DNA from: Lysinibacillus mangiferihumi
GTDB lineage: Bacteria; Bacillota; Bacilli; Bacillales_A; Planococcaceae
DNA: 64,000 nt
NCBI RefSeq assembly: GCF_003049665.1
Contig: NZ_PYWM01000012.1
Span: 1-64,000 of the forward strand
Reading direction: 5' to 3'
Under the pieces are notes generated by a model. That model saw only the letters and a program-made list of their open reading frames with translations. It searched no databases and was not told where the DNA came from. Below are positions 26,137-37,817 of the stretch, in pieces. Within the stretch, counting starts at the first letter, position 1. Each line of letters starts with the position of its first letter. The position numbers and the translations under genes were made by a program.

Positions 26137-26284
26137 TTTGAGCGCTTAAAGGAAGTTGTTGTAATACAGATTTTTATTATTAGTGGTACAGTATAGGACA
26201 GTCGACTCTTAACGTTTTTGTAGAAAAATTCTTTGTTATAAGGCGTAATATATGATTGACCGACTGTATTTTATTCAGTATACT
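26137..26284 (+). promoter_or_regulatory. pdh operon promoter region
   Basis: TTGACC (26256-26261), 17 bases, TATACT (26279-26284) is a strong sigma-A promoter 72 bases before pdhA. TTTGAGCGCTTAAA (26137-26150) loosely resembles a CcpA cre site. The rest of 25961-26355 shows nothing else. Confidence 0.65.
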
Positions 26285-26352
26285 GAGTCCTAAGAATAAG
26301 TTGTACTAGTTTGAAAGTGATTTATTTTAATACAGTTGAAAGGGAGATGTGA

Positions 26353-27471
<1,119 letters not shown>

Positions 27472-27474
27472 CCT

Positions 27475-28452
27475 ATGGCACAAATGACGATGATTCAAGC
27501 AATTACAGATGCGCTTCGCACAGAATTAAAGAATGATGAAAACGTTCTGTTATTCGGGGAAGATATAGGCGTCAACGGTGGGGTTTTCCGTGCAACTGAA
27601 GGCCTACAAAAAGAATTTGGTGTAGATCGTGTATTCGATACACCATTAGCAGAGTCAGGTATTGGTGGCTTAGCAATCGGTCTTTCGCTTCAAGGTTTCC
27701 GACCAGTTCCAGAAATTCAGTTTTTCGGCTTCGTCTATGAAGTGATGGATTCAATCAGTGGACAATTAGCACGTTTAAGCTACCGTAGCGGTGGTGTATA
27801 TAATGCACCTGTTACTATCCGTTCTCCATTCGGTGGCGGTGTGCATACACCAGAAATGCACTCAGATAGCTTAGAAAGTTTAATGACGGCACAGCCGGGC
27901 TTAACAGTCGTTGTCCCATCCACACCTTACGATGCTAAAGGATTACTTATTTCTTCTATTCGCAATGACAATCCAGTCATTTTCTTAGAGCATTTAAAAT
28001 TATATCGCTCATTCCGCGAAGAAGTACCTGAGGAAGCATATGAAATTCCATTAGGTAAGGCAGATGTAAAACGTGAAGGTAAAGATTTAACAATTATTGC
28101 ATATGGCTTAATGGTACATGAAAGCTTAAAAGCAGCAGAGGAACTTGAAAAAGAAGGGCATTCTGTAGAAGTTATTGATTTACGTACAATTCAACCAATC
28201 GATATTGAAACAATCATTGCGTCAGTTGAGAAAACAGGCCGAGCAATCGTTGTTCAAGAGGCTCAAAAACAAGCAGGTATTGCTGCGAATGTTGTCGCTG
28301 AAATTACAGAACGAGCTATCTTGAGTTTAGAAGCACCTGTACTTCGAGTAGCAGCACCGGATACAGTGTACCCATTCCCACAAGCTGAAGGTGTTTGGTT
28401 ACCGAACTATAAAGATGTAATGGAAACAGCGAAAAAAGTCTTAACATTCTAA
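27475..28452 (+). CDS. pdhB: Pyruvate dehydrogenase E1 beta subunit
   Basis: 325 residues, transketolase-like. [18 protein letters not shown] near residue 28 and [16 protein letters not shown] near 56 are typical E1 beta segments; the C-terminal part begins near 200 with a transketolase C-domain. Starts three bases after the pdhA stop behind GGAG, so E1 subunits are made in equal amounts. Confidence 0.96.
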   Translation: MAQMTMIQAITDALRTELKNDENVLLFGEDIGVNGGVFRATEGLQKEFGVDRVFDTPLAESGIGGLAIGLSLQGFRPVPEIQFFGFVYEVMDSISGQLARLSYRSGGVYNAPVTIRSPFGGGVHTPEMHSDSLESLMTAQPGLTVVVPSTPYDAKGLLISSIRNDNPVIFLEHLKLYRSFREEVPEEAYEIPLGKADVKREGKDLTIIAYGLMVHESLKAAEELEKEGHSVEVIDLRTIQPIDIETIIASVEKTGRAIVVQEAQKQAGIAANVVAEITERAILSLEAPVLRVAAPDTVYPFPQAEGVWLPNYKDVMETAKKVLTF

Positions 28453-28499
28453 TGTAGTTTGCATATTTGAAGAAAAGCAAAGAGAAAGGATGGGTACAC

Positions 28500-29843
28500 A
28501 TGGCATTTGAATTCAGATTACCGGATATTGGCGAGGGTATTCACGAAGGCGAAATTGTAAAATGGTTCGTTAAAGCTGGGGATACTGTCAAAGAAGACGA
28601 TATTCTTTGTGAAGTACAAAACGATAAAGCAGTTGTAGAAATTCCTTCACCAGTTGAAGGGAAAGTAGAGGAAATCTTAGTAGGAGAAGGTACAGTTGCT
28701 GTTGTTGGCGATGTATTAATCCGTTTAGATGCTCCAGGCTACGAAGATTTAAAACTTAAAGGTGACGATCATGCAGAGGCGAAAACGGAGGCACAAGTTC
28801 AGTCAACGGCTGAAGCTGGTCAGGATGTAGCAAAAGCGCCTGCTAAAGAAGAAGCACCAAAAGCTCCAGCAACAGCGGAAGTAGCTGTAAAACAAGAGAC
28901 AGCAGATAGTACAAAACGTATTATTGCAATGCCTTCTGTTCGTAAATTTGCAAGAGACAATGAAGTAAATATTCATGAAGTGTCAGGTACTGGTAAAAAC
29001 GGTCGTATTCTAAAGGAAGATATTGAGAATTTCCTAAATGGTGGTGGAGCAGTGCAAGCTGCAGAAGCTCCAGTGGCAAATGAAGAAGCAGTTGCTCAAC
29101 AAGAAACTGCCCAAGCTGCGCCGGTTGTTCTTGAAGGGGACTTCCCAGAAACACGTGAAAAAATGTCTGGTATTCGCAAGGCGATTGCCAAGGCAATGGT
29201 TCACTCGAAACAAACTGCACCTCATGTTACACTGATGGATGAAGTTGATGTAACAGCTCTTGTAGCACATCGCAAAAAATTCAAAGATATTGCTGCTGAA
29301 AAAGGTGTGAAATTAACGTATTTACCATACGTAGTAAAAGCGCTTATTTCAACATTGCGTGAATTCCCAGAATTTAACCGTTCTTTAGATGATGCAACAC
29401 AAGAAATTATTCAAAAGCACTACTACAATATCGGTATTGCAGCAGATACAGAAAAAGGTTTATTAGTTCCAGTTATTAAACATGCAGATCGCAAATCAGT
29501 ATTTGCAGTTTCAAATGAAATTAATGACTTAGCGACAAAAGCGCGAGATGGTAAACTTGCTCCGCATGAAATGAAGGGCGCTTCCATGTCTATCACGAAT
29601 ATCGGTTCTGCAGGTGGCCAATGGTTTACGCCAGTAATTAACCACCCTGAAGTAGCGATTTTAGGTATTGGTCGAATTTCTGAAAAACCTGTAATAAAAA
29701 ATGGTGAAATTGTAGCTGCACCTGTGTTAGCATTATCATTGAGCTTTGATCATCGCATGATCGATGGAGCCACTGCGCAAAATGCTTTAAATCACTTAAA
29801 GCGTTTGTTAAGTGAGCCAGAATTATTATTAATGGAGGCGTAA
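28500..29843 (+). CDS. pdhC: Dihydrolipoamide acetyltransferase (PDH E2)
   Basis: 447 residues. A single lipoyl domain carries the lipoylated lysine K43 in [12 protein letters not shown]; an Ala-Pro rich linker follows (about 95-135), then the E1/E3-binding domain ([18 protein letters not shown], about 143-175) and the catalytic domain with FDHRMIDGA near the end. It forms the complex core and makes acetyl-CoA. ATG 28500 has AAAGGATGG upstream; the longer open frame has no ribosome site. Confidence 0.96.
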   Translation: MAFEFRLPDIGEGIHEGEIVKWFVKAGDTVKEDDILCEVQNDKAVVEIPSPVEGKVEEILVGEGTVAVVGDVLIRLDAPGYEDLKLKGDDHAEAKTEAQVQSTAEAGQDVAKAPAKEEAPKAPATAEVAVKQETADSTKRIIAMPSVRKFARDNEVNIHEVSGTGKNGRILKEDIENFLNGGGAVQAAEAPVANEEAVAQQETAQAAPVVLEGDFPETREKMSGIRKAIAKAMVHSKQTAPHVTLMDEVDVTALVAHRKKFKDIAAEKGVKLTYLPYVVKALISTLREFPEFNRSLDDATQEIIQKHYYNIGIAADTEKGLLVPVIKHADRKSVFAVSNEINDLATKARDGKLAPHEMKGASMSITNIGSAGGQWFTPVINHPEVAILGIGRISEKPVIKNGEIVAAPVLALSLSFDHRMIDGATAQNALNHLKRLLSEPELLLMEA

Positions 29844-29848
29844 CAAAA

Positions 29849-31264
29849 ATGGTAGTAGGAGATTTCCCAATCGAAACAGATACTCTTGTCATTGGTTCAG
29901 GTCCTGGAGGATATGTAGCAGCAATTCGTGCAGCTCAAACTGGCCAAAAAGTAACAATCGTTGAAAAAAATGTACTTGGTGGTGTGTGTTTAAACGTAGG
30001 TTGTATTCCATCAAAAGCATTAATTTCAGTGGGTCACCGCTTTGAGCATGCTAAACATTCAGATGACATGGGTATCATCGCTTCTGATGTGAAATTAGAC
30101 TTTTCAAAAGCGCAAGCTTTTAAAGACAGTGTTGTTAAGAAATTAACTGGCGGTGTTGAAGGCTTACTTAAAGGTAATAAAGTTGAAATTGTACAAGGTG
30201 AAGCGTATTTCGTTGACGCTCATTCAGTGCGTATCATCAATGGTGAATCTGCTCAAACATATACATTTAACAATGTTATTATTGCAACAGGTTCTCGTCC
30301 AGTTGAAATTCCAACGTTTAAATTCTCTGAGCGTGTACTAAACTCTACTGGCGCACTTTCTTTACAGGAAGTACCTAGTAAATTAGTTGTAATCGGTGGA
30401 GGTTACATCGGAACAGAGCTAGGCTCAGCTTATGCAAACCTAGGTGCACAAGTTACAATTATCGAAGGTGGCAAAGATATTCTTGCTGGTTTCGAAAAAC
30501 AAATGACACAAATCGTGAAAAAAGGCCTTAAAAAGAAAGGCGTTGAAATTGAAGTAAACGCATCTGCTAAAGGCGTTGAAGAAACAGAAAACGGCGTAGT
30601 TGTTACGTATGAAGTTGGCGGAGAAGAGAAAAAAGTCGAAGCTGATTATGTATTAGTAACTGTAGGTCGTCGTCCAAATACAGATGAAATGGGTCTTGAA
30701 GGTGTTGGCATTGAATTCGGTGAACGTGGCCTTATTAAAGTTGACAAACAATGCCGTACAAACATTCCAAACATCTATGCAATTGGTGATATCGTAGCAG
30801 GTCCTCAGCTTGCACACAAAGCTTCTTATGAAGGTAAAGTGGCTGCTGAAGCAATCGCTGGCGAGAAATCAATCGTAGATTATCTAGCTGTTCCTGCTGT
30901 ATGCTTCACTGATCCAGAAATGGCAACAGTTGGTTATAACGAAGATCAAGCCAAAGCTGAAGGTATTGAATATACTGCAGCGAAATTCCCATTCGCAGCA
31001 AATGGCCGTGCGCTTGCCTTAAACCAAACAGAAGGTTTCGTGAAACTAGTTGCGCGTAAAGAAGATGGCTTATTAATTGGTGCTCAAATCGTAGGTGCTG
31101 GTGCATCTGATATGATCGCTGAAATGGGCTTAGCAATCGAAGGCGGTATGACTGCTGAAGATATCGCGTTAACAATTCATGCTCACCCAACATTAGGTGA
31201 AATTACAATGGAAGCTGCTGAAGTATTACTAGGCAACCCAATCCATATTGTAGCGAAAAAATAA
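29849..31264 (+). CDS. pdhD: Dihydrolipoamide dehydrogenase (PDH E3)
   Basis: 471 residues. FAD motif [11 protein letters not shown] at 17-27, redox disulfide C47/C52 in [16 protein letters not shown] motif [17 protein letters not shown] near 185, and the dimer-interface HAHPTLGE near the end supplying the catalytic His-Glu. It reoxidises lipoamide with NAD+. Last gene of pdhABCD, followed by a clear terminator; it may also serve other keto acid complexes. Confidence 0.97.
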   Translation: MVVGDFPIETDTLVIGSGPGGYVAAIRAAQTGQKVTIVEKNVLGGVCLNVGCIPSKALISVGHRFEHAKHSDDMGIIASDVKLDFSKAQAFKDSVVKKLTGGVEGLLKGNKVEIVQGEAYFVDAHSVRIINGESAQTYTFNNVIIATGSRPVEIPTFKFSERVLNSTGALSLQEVPSKLVVIGGGYIGTELGSAYANLGAQVTIIEGGKDILAGFEKQMTQIVKKGLKKKGVEIEVNASAKGVEETENGVVVTYEVGGEEKKVEADYVLVTVGRRPNTDEMGLEGVGIEFGERGLIKVDKQCRTNIPNIYAIGDIVAGPQLAHKASYEGKVAAEAIAGEKSIVDYLAVPAVCFTDPEMATVGYNEDQAKAEGIEYTAAKFPFAANGRALALNQTEGFVKLVARKEDGLLIGAQIVGAGASDMIAEMGLAIEGGMTAEDIALTIHAHPTLGEITMEAAEVLLGNPIHIVAKK

Positions 31265-31274
31265 TTGAACATAT

Positions 31275-31316
31275 AAAACGACTATAAAGCATGTTCGCTT
31301 TATAGTCGTTTTTTTG
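31275..31316 (+). terminator. pdh operon terminator
   Basis: AAAACGACTATAAAGC (31275-31290) pairs perfectly with GCTTTATAGTCGTTTT (31297-31312), with further T. Confidence 0.9.
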
Positions 31317-31385
31317 TATAATTTTACTAACTTTGATACAGTAAAACTAGTAAATAACTATTTGAAAACATAGAGGTGGGGCGAA

Positions 31386-32168
31386 ATGGAATTAGGCTTA
31401 AAGGGAAAAGTAGCAATTATTACTGGTTCAAGTAAAGGGATTGGTTATTATACGGCGATGCAGCTAGTAAAAGAAGGTGCAAAGGTAGTAATTAGTGCAC
31501 GTGGTGAAAAACAGCTACAGGTGGCCGCTGGATGCATTAAAAATGAAACGGGCGAGGAAGTCTTAATTGTACCGACGGATATTACGAAGGAAAAAGACTG
31601 TAAGAGGCTTATAGAACGTACTGTGGAGCATTATGGACGCATAGATATTGTGATTAATAACGCAGGCACAGCGTCAGCTAATCCGTTTGAAACGGTAAGC
31701 AGTGAAGTGTGGCAAGCTGACATCGATTTAAAAGTGTTTGGTGCTATCAATTGCTCTAAATATGCTGTGCCTTATATGAGAAAGGTAGGCGGCGGTGCGA
31801 TTGTTAATGTGACGGCAGTAATGGCTAAAACACCTCCTGCAAGTTCACTTCCTACTACTGTTAGTCGAGCAGCTGGACTCGCTTTAACGAAGGCCATGAG
31901 CAAAGATTTAGGAAAAGATAATATTCGTGTGAATTCAGTGTGTATTGGTTTAATTCGAAGTGATCAAATTGAGAAGTTATGGAAAAAAGAAGCACAAGAT
32001 CTTTCGTGGGATGACTACTCTCGTAAAGTTGGTCAATCTATCCCACTAGGTCGTGTAGGAGAAACGCAAGAAGCAGCTAATGTCATTACTTTCTTAGTGT
32101 CAGATGCAGCAAGCTATGTAACAGGGACAGCTGTAAATATTGACGGTGGTTCAGGGCACGCCTTATAG
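31386..32168 (+). CDS. SDR-family protein lacking the canonical catalytic Tyr-Lys
   Basis: 260 residues with the short-chain dehydrogenase fold: TGSSKGIG at 13-20 for NAD(P), NNAG at 91-94 and a C-terminal DGGSG. Where the usual Tyr-x3-Lys should lie, the sequence reads TTVSR (157-161), so Tyr is Thr and Lys is Arg; the catalytic Ser region is NVTA. It fits the described BKR-like SDR subgroup (cd05344 type, from memory) that lacks the tetrad. Often annotated 3-oxoacyl-ACP reductase, but that activity should not be assumed. Monocistronic after pdhD. Confidence 0.8.
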   Translation: MELGLKGKVAIITGSSKGIGYYTAMQLVKEGAKVVISARGEKQLQVAAGCIKNETGEEVLIVPTDITKEKDCKRLIERTVEHYGRIDIVINNAGTASANPFETVSSEVWQADIDLKVFGAINCSKYAVPYMRKVGGGAIVNVTAVMAKTPPASSLPTTVSRAAGLALTKAMSKDLGKDNIRVNSVCIGLIRSDQIEKLWKKEAQDLSWDDYSRKVGQSIPLGRVGETQEAANVITFLVSDAASYVTGTAVNIDGGSGHAL

Positions 32169-32385
32169 GGAGCGACAAGTATGTCGTTATGTTTAGTACT
32201 TTTTATTTAAATTATTGCAATAGCGTAAATATAGAAAAAGTGCGCAGTTAAGCGGATTTTGTACACAAAGGAGCAACTCATTCGTGTTTGGGTTGACTCT
32301 TTTTTCTATTATTTTTCTAAAATTGTAATAGACAGAAAATTCCTTCAGTTGTAGAATAAGCGTAACAGGGGGGAACGGTGGCGAA

Positions 32386-32829
32386 ATGATGAACGAAAAT
32401 TTTACTATGATATTGATGCGAGTTGTTCGTATTATTGTCCAAATTGGCATACTTAATATTTTTTATTACATCGGTGTGGGCATTGTGTCTTACTTACACA
32501 TTCCGCTTCCAGGAAGTGTAATTGGCTTACTGTTATTGGCACTTTTACTCAATTTTAAACTAATGAAAGTAGAATACATTCAAGATGGTGCTGGCTTTTT
32601 AATTGGCGTTTTAACATTGTTCTTTATTCCAGCAACTGTTGGTATTATTGATTATCCAGAACTGATGTCAACAACGGGTCTGCTGATTATTTTGGCGGTT
32701 ATTGCTAGTACATTAATAGCTATTTATGTAACGGGAATACTCACCCAACTGATTGAAAAAAGAGAAGTAGCGAAGAAAGAACAAGCAGTAACTATTGAAG
32801 AGGGGAAGGGAGAATTATCTGTTGATTGA
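32386..32829 (+). CDS. lrgA: CidA/LrgA family holin-like protein
   Basis: 147 residues with four membrane segments and the family motif YHIPLPGSVIGLLLL-like segment (HIPLPGSVIGL near 45-55). CidA/LrgA proteins work with the LrgB partner encoded downstream in murein hydrolase control, cell death or, in B. subtilis PftAB, pyruvate transport (family knowledge). The charged C-terminal tail from residue about 115 is longer than usual. ATGATG start behind GGTGG; overlaps lrgB by eight bases. The role here, cidA or lrgA, cannot be decided. Confidence 0.82.
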   Translation: MMNENFTMILMRVVRIIVQIGILNIFYYIGVGIVSYLHIPLPGSVIGLLLLALLLNFKLMKVEYIQDGAGFLIGVLTLFFIPATVGIIDYPELMSTTGLLIILAVIASTLIAIYVTGILTQLIEKREVAKKEQAVTIEEGKGELSVD

Positions 32830-33499
32830 ACTTATTGTTGTACTTGGTACGATTGGGCTGTTTATATTATTTACAAAGCTGTATCAACGGTTTCCCCATC
32901 CTTTAATGATTCCATTAGTGACGACAACTATTGTCAGTGCAGTTAGCTTACTTGTTTTTAATATTCCATATTCAACCTATATGGTAGGGGGAGAATGGCT
33001 ACAAAAAATGTTGGGGCCGGCTGTTGTTGCACTTGCCTACCCGCTTTATAATCAGAGAGCCATCATTATGAAATATAAAGTCTCTATTTTATCCGGTATT
33101 ATATTAGCAATGGTAATTGGATTAGTAACCATTTTTGTTATGCTAAAATGGATCGGAGTTAAAGAAAGTTGGATGCTGACGGCGTTACCTAAATCTTTAA
33201 CAACGCCTGTTGGCATGCAGGTAAGTGAAACAATTGGCGGAATTCCTCCTTTAACGGCGGTTTTTGTTATGATTGCAGGTTTTGTTGGCGCTATTATTGG
33301 GCCATTCGTATTGAAATATGGAAAGATTGATTCTGCTGTCAGTAGAGGTGTAGCAGTAGGAAGTGCCTCGCACGGTGTTGGGCTTGTAAAACTAAGAGAG
33401 TATGGTGAGCAAGAATTATCGGTTGGTTCGCTTTCTATGGGGTTAACAGCGATTATAGGAGCTTTTCTCTGTCCGCTCTTTGTCTATCTATTTTTATAA
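32822..33499 (+). CDS. lrgB: CidB/LrgB family protein
   Basis: 225 residues with about seven membrane segments; characteristic are MLGPAVVALAYPLYNQ and the glycine-rich GVAVGSASHGVGLVKL. Partner of the LrgA-like protein. TTG 32822 is preferred because GGGAG lies nine bases before it and the upstream frame has no ribosome site; it overlaps the lrgA stop. No LytTR or LysR regulator adjoins the pair, unlike many cid and lrg operons. Confidence 0.85.
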   Translation: MIELIVVLGTIGLFILFTKLYQRFPHPLMIPLVTTTIVSAVSLLVFNIPYSTYMVGGEWLQKMLGPAVVALAYPLYNQRAIIMKYKVSILSGIILAMVIGLVTIFVMLKWIGVKESWMLTALPKSLTTPVGMQVSETIGGIPPLTAVFVMIAGFVGAIIGPFVLKYGKIDSAVSRGVAVGSASHGVGLVKLREYGEQELSVGSLSMGLTAIIGAFLCPLFVYLFL

Positions 33500-33506
33500 A
33501 AGAAAG

Positions 33507-33538
33507 CCCTTTACAAGGCATAATGGGCTTGTAAAGGG
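33507..33538 (+). terminator. Hairpin after lrgB
   Basis: CCCTTTACAAG and CTTGTAAAGGG with a ten-base loop, but without a T-run; may be a weak terminator. Confidence 0.4.
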
Positions 33539-33568
33539 TAATAGCATTTTCGCTTGACACAAGCATAG

Positions 33569-34165
33569 TTAACTTTTTTCAATGATTAATTGAATGGTAT
33601 GTGCAAGTCCTGTGTGTAAAGTACCTTCATGGCGTATTTGTTCACCGGTAAAGAAATGAATAATTTTATAGGGCTGACACCACGTAAGCACCGATGCTGG
33701 ATTATATAGGAAATTCATATTTTGTGGACCGCCTGTTGCATAGGACAATTGATATGTGGAATATAATTCCATCATAATGCGACCTCCGGGTTTAACCGAA
33801 TTGACGATGCGTTGAAAAACGGCATGTTGCTGTTCTGCGGGAAAATGACCAAATACCATCACGGCAGCGTCAAATGTTTCTACTGGTAGTTCATCTTGCA
33901 GTAAATCTTGCAGTTGTGTGTTGACAGTAACGCCATGCTTTTTTGCTAACTGTGCTGTTTTTTCAAGACCGCTTTTTGCATAATCAAAAGCCGTTACCAC
34001 ATGCCCTTTAGAAGCTAAATAAACGGCATTTCTACCTTCTCCTTCAGCATATGCGGCAACATTAACATACCCCTCTAAAAATTCTACATAGTTTTCTATA
34101 AACGCATTTGGCTGTTCGCCATAGACGTATTCAATTGTGTTAAATCGTTCATCCCATGTATTCAT
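33569..34165 (-). CDS. Class I SAM-dependent methyltransferase (TehB-like)
   Basis: 198 residues. AAYAEGEGRNAVYLASKGH around residues 50-68 is the SAM-binding motif I region of TehB/UbiE-like methyltransferases; FDAAVMVFGHFP near 105 is motif II. Such enzymes methylate small molecules or oxyanions; the substrate is not known. ATG 34165 (MNTWDERF) has GGGAG upstream; a longer frame starts at 34210 without support. Isolated leftward gene between lrgB and speA. Confidence 0.8.
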   Translation of the reverse strand: MNTWDERFNTIEYVYGEQPNAFIENYVEFLEGYVNVAAYAEGEGRNAVYLASKGHVVTAFDYAKSGLEKTAQLAKKHGVTVNTQLQDLLQDELPVETFDAAVMVFGHFPAEQQHAVFQRIVNSVKPGGRIMMELYSTYQLSYATGGPQNMNFLYNPASVLTWCQPYKIIHFFTGEQIRHEGTLHTGLAHTIQLIIEKS

Positions 34166-34382
34166 ACAATTCACTCCCTTTATAAATATTGTAAGTAAAG
34201 GACAGCACATAAGCTATTTTTCTGCTTTATACAATTATTAATACAATCTTTTTCAATTTAATGAAAGCAATGCAATAGAATGAAAGAGGGTAAATATAAA
34301 TGTAAAAAAATGGTTATTTTATAGGTTTGTGAAATAATGGAATTTTATGTAAGTATGTTACATCTGTATGATTCAACTATAA

Positions 34383-34416
34383 AAAGCTACCCCTTCTAAT
34401 ATGAAGAGGTAGCTTT
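34383..34416 (-). terminator. speA terminator
   Basis: AAAGCTACCCCTTC and GAAGAGGTAGCTTT with a six-base loop; T-rich on both sides, so it can act in both directions. Confidence 0.8.
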
Positions 34417-34421
34417 GTTTT

Positions 34422-35891
34422 TTAAATAATTGCTCTGCGTTCTTTAATAACACGGATTGTTTGTAATGTTGTATCTTCGGGTCCTTGAACTGGTAAACCA
34501 GCTTCAATATTCATTTGAATATAACGAATATTTTCTTGTGTAATTATTTCCCCGGGAATAAAAATAGGTATTCCAGGTGGGTAGACCATGATAAATTCAG
34601 CGCAAATACAATTGTCTGCTTCTGCAAGAGGTACTACTTCTGTATCTGCATAAAAAGCATCACGAGGTGACATTGCAAGTGCTGGAATTTCAGGTACATT
34701 GACAACTGTTTCAGTAATAGCAGCTTCTGAATCAAAAGCTTTTGACATACGGCTTAAAGCATTGATGAGAAGATTAATTTCTTTTTTCGTATCTGCTAAT
34801 GTCACTAAACATAAAATATTGTATAAGTCCGATAACTCTACTTCAATATTTGCATTGTGACGAAGCCATTCCTCTGCTTGGTGCCCTGATATGCCTAAAT
34901 CTTTTACACTAATTAACAGTTTTAGCGGATCCATATCGTATGTTGCGGACGAGTGAAGCTTTTCCTTACCTGCACATTTTAAATGTGGAATTTGGTTAAT
35001 GCGTTTACGCGCATCTTTTGCTAAACGTAGTGCATCCCCAATTAAATCATAGCCATGAATTGCAAGCTGACGACGAGCTGTGTCGAGCGATGCAAGTAAT
35101 GGATAGGATGTTGATGTTGTTGTCAGCATAGAAAAGACTGCTTGTACGCGCTTAGCTGAAACTAGTCCTTCACGTACGTTTAAAATTGAAGTTTGCGTCA
35201 TGGAGCCTCCAAGCTTATGTACGCTTGTTGCAGCCATATCCGCGCCTGCTTCCATTGCTGAGTATGGTAGCTCGTCATGGAATTTAATGTGCACGCCATG
35301 TGCTTCATCGACAACGACTGGAATATTACGGCGATGGACAATTTCGACAATGCGTTTTAAATCCGCAGAGAAGCCGTAATAAGTTGGATTAATAACAAGG
35401 ACAGCCTTGGCGTCCGGATAAGCATTTAAAGCCTTTTCTACAGCTTCCGCCGAAATACCATGAGAAATGCCATATTCACTATCTACTTCAGGATGAATAA
35501 AAATAGGAATTGCACCAGCGAAAACAATCGCTGACATAATGGATTTATGAACATTCCGTGGTACTAGAATTTTATCACCTGGACCGACGACGGTCAGTAT
35601 CATCGTCATAATGGCGCCACTAGTACCTTGAACGGAAAAGAATGTATGATCAGCACCAAAGGCTTCTGCTGCCAGTGCTTGCGCATCCTTGATAGCACCT
35701 TTTGGTGAATGTAAATCGTCTAGTGGAGCAATGTTGATTAAATCAATTGATAAAACGTTGTCGCCGACGAATTCTCGGAAAGCAGGATCCATACCGTGCC
35801 CTTTCTTATGGCCTGGAATATGGAACTGAATTGGATGTCTGTTCCGATGTTTTAGTAATACGTCGAACAATGGAGTCTCTAATTGTGACAA
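34422..35891 (-). CDS. speA: Arginine decarboxylase SpeA (Orn/Lys/Arg decarboxylase fold type I)
   Basis: 489 residues. PLP lysine K226 lies in ATSVHKLGG, with VVVDEAHGVH before it (about 192-201) and FHIPGHKKG at 23-31. In B. subtilis the protein at this position makes agmatine from arginine, the first step to spermidine; lysine decarboxylation is the alternative. I place the start at TTG 35891, giving MSQLETPLF, which matches the B. subtilis N-terminus and has GAGGTGG upstream; a GTG four codons earlier sits on the ribosome site. Confidence 0.88.
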   Translation of the reverse strand: MSQLETPLFDVLLKHRNRHPIQFHIPGHKKGHGMDPAFREFVGDNVLSIDLINIAPLDDLHSPKGAIKDAQALAAEAFGADHTFFSVQGTSGAIMTMILTVVGPGDKILVPRNVHKSIMSAIVFAGAIPIFIHPEVDSEYGISHGISAEAVEKALNAYPDAKAVLVINPTYYGFSADLKRIVEIVHRRNIPVVVDEAHGVHIKFHDELPYSAMEAGADMAATSVHKLGGSMTQTSILNVREGLVSAKRVQAVFSMLTTTSTSYPLLASLDTARRQLAIHGYDLIGDALRLAKDARKRINQIPHLKCAGKEKLHSSATYDMDPLKLLISVKDLGISGHQAEEWLRHNANIEVELSDLYNILCLVTLADTKKEINLLINALSRMSKAFDSEAAITETVVNVPEIPALAMSPRDAFYADTEVVPLAEADNCICAEFIMVYPPGIPIFIPGEIITQENIRYIQMNIEAGLPVQGPEDTTLQTIRVIKERRAII

Positions 35892-36037
35892 CGCAGGTAC
35901 CACCTCACTTTTATAATATCTAAGAAAACAAATGAATTATAGCACCTAACGACATGAAAAAATAGACTTTAATTAAAAAAATAAAAGGATTTTTTCGTGA
36001 TTACGAGAAGATAGTATGGAACGAAAGGAGAGATTCG

Positions 36038-36997
36038 ATGAAATGGGAGACACGTATTACCGAACTATTAAAGATTAAATATCCAATAATCCAGGGGGGA
36101 TTAGCCTATTTAGCATATGCTGATTTAGCAGCAGCTGTGTCAAATGCTGGCGGTTTAGGGCAAATAACGGCGATGAGTTTACGCGACCCAGACTTATTGC
36201 GTGCGGAAATTCAAAAACTAAGAACATTAACAGATAAGCCGTTTGGTGTAAACTTTGCCATTGGGATGCATGGCACAGGCTATGAAGATATGGTGCGAGT
36301 TGCTGTTGAAGAAAGTGTACCTGTTGTCACAATGACAGGCGGTAATCCCGCACCGATTTTTGATTTACTTGCAGGAACAGGCATTAAAAAGCTAGTGCTT
36401 GTTGCAGCGCGTAGACAGGCTCAGAAAGCTGAAGAACTAGGGGCAGATGCAGTGATGGTTGTTGGACAAGAAGGTGGTGGCCATCTTGGGCGTGATGACG
36501 TTGGGACAATGGTGCTCGTACCTCAAGTGGTCGATAGTGTAAAAATTCCTGTGATTGCGTCTGGTGGCATTGGCGATGGTCGCGGTTGGATGGCCGCACA
36601 TGCGCTTGGTGCAGAGGGCATTGAAATGGGCACGCGCTTTATTGCGACGAAGGAATGTGTGGATGCCTCACAAGCCTATAAAGACGCATTACTCGCGAGC
36701 TCTGAGGCGGATACAACGGTGATTAAACGATCTATTGGGGCGCCTGCACGCGCCTTACGGAGTGACTTCACAGCAAAAATTTTAGAAATAGAGCGTGAAA
36801 CACCTACTTATGAGGCTTTAAAAGACTATATTAGTGGCAGTGCCAATAAACGTTTTATTTACGATGGAGAAAAGGATGCTGGCATTGGTTGGGCAGGACA
36901 AGTGACTGGCATGATCCATGATATCCCAACAGTGGACGAGCTAATTACAAGAATGGTTGCAGAAGCGGAAAGTATCCGGGTAAAATGGGGACACTAA
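36038..36997 (+). CDS. Nitronate monooxygenase / FabK-like FMN protein
   Basis: 319 residues, FMN-dependent TIM barrel of the 2-nitropropane dioxygenase family: PIIQGGLAYLAY at the start, GGNPAP near 103, VVGQEGGGHLGRD near 142 and ASGGIGDGRG near 180. Members oxidise nitronates or, as FabK, reduce enoyl-ACP. Motifs do not settle which; nitronate monooxygenase is the safer name. Followed 21 bases on by yktA. Confidence 0.82.
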   Translation: MKWETRITELLKIKYPIIQGGLAYLAYADLAAAVSNAGGLGQITAMSLRDPDLLRAEIQKLRTLTDKPFGVNFAIGMHGTGYEDMVRVAVEESVPVVTMTGGNPAPIFDLLAGTGIKKLVLVAARRQAQKAEELGADAVMVVGQEGGGHLGRDDVGTMVLVPQVVDSVKIPVIASGGIGDGRGWMAAHALGAEGIEMGTRFIATKECVDASQAYKDALLASSEADTTVIKRSIGAPARALRSDFTAKILEIERETPTYEALKDYISGSANKRFIYDGEKDAGIGWAGQVTGMIHDIPTVDELITRMVAEAESIRVKWGH

Positions 36998-37018
36998 TGT
37001 AAAGGTGGTTACGTTCAA

Positions 37019-37306
37019 ATGGAATATTCTTATCCGTTTTCAATCGATTGGTCAACAGAAGAAATTGTTGATGTTGTAAAATTTTTTGAAGGCATTGAAC
37101 TTGCGTATGAAAAGGGCATTAAACGTGAAGTGATGCTGGCAAAATATCGTCGATTTAAAGAAATTGTGCCTTCTCAAGCAGAGGAAAAAACCATTTTCCG
37201 TGAATTCGAAGATGCTAGTGGATATGTTAGCTATCCAGTAGTGAAGCAAGCAAAAGAAGCGGTTGATGGTACGATAATCAAAGTTGTACCAAAGCAAAGA
37301 CGTTAA
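37019..37306 (+). CDS. yktA: UPF0223 family protein YktA
   Basis: 95 residues, hydrophilic, predicted mostly helical. [20 protein letters not shown] and [12 protein letters not shown] match the UPF0223 family, which is conserved across Bacilli with no known function. Placement after speA and before yktB follows B. subtilis. AAAGGTGG precedes the ATG. Confidence 0.88.
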   Translation: MEYSYPFSIDWSTEEIVDVVKFFEGIELAYEKGIKREVMLAKYRRFKEIVPSQAEEKTIFREFEDASGYVSYPVVKQAKEAVDGTIIKVVPKQRR

Positions 37307-37324
37307 ATGTTGGCTTGGAAATGG

Positions 37325-37357
37325 TATGCTAGGGAATACTCTAGCATGCTTTTTTTA
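37325..37357 (+). terminator. yktA terminator
   Basis: TATGCTAG and CTAGCATGC arms around an eight-base loop, followed by seven T. Confidence 0.75.
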
Positions 37358-37817
37358 TAAAAAAACAAACCCGCCCTGCCTTCTGGACAGATGTACACAA
37401 TGGATTGTGAATATTTGTGCCCGTTGAAAGCAAAGCGGATTTTGCTAGCTTACTATTTATAATACTATGGTAAAATAATAATTCTTCTTAAGAATTCACT
37501 AGCATTATGGTGTTAATTTATAGTTGTCTGCATAAACTACAGCAATATCAATTTTTTCAAAAATGTTCACAGATTTTGGATTTTTCAATAATATACAACG
37601 ACATAGCTCAAGGCTATAGAAAAAACTTTAGCCACAACAAGTGATTGATAATTCTTGCTGTGCAAAATCCTCAACAACCTCAAAAGAAAGTGCTTCAGTC
37701 CTTTAGCTTACAATTTACAGAAACGGTTAATGGATAAATACCTCGTCCAAAATTGTTAAACCTTATAAATTTCTTGTAAGATTTTTATGCCACATTTTCA
37801 AAAATGAATAGGCCATT
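37358..37817 (-). other. Intergenic stretch with a possible coding relic
   Basis: Read leftward from about 37770 to 37520, two frames give coding-like stretches separated by one frameshift and one stop (for example ALSFEVVEDFAQQELSIT and later NIFEKIDIAVVYADNYKLTP). No family recognised; chance open frames in AT-rich DNA are possible. No clear RNA or repeat. Confidence 0.3.
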
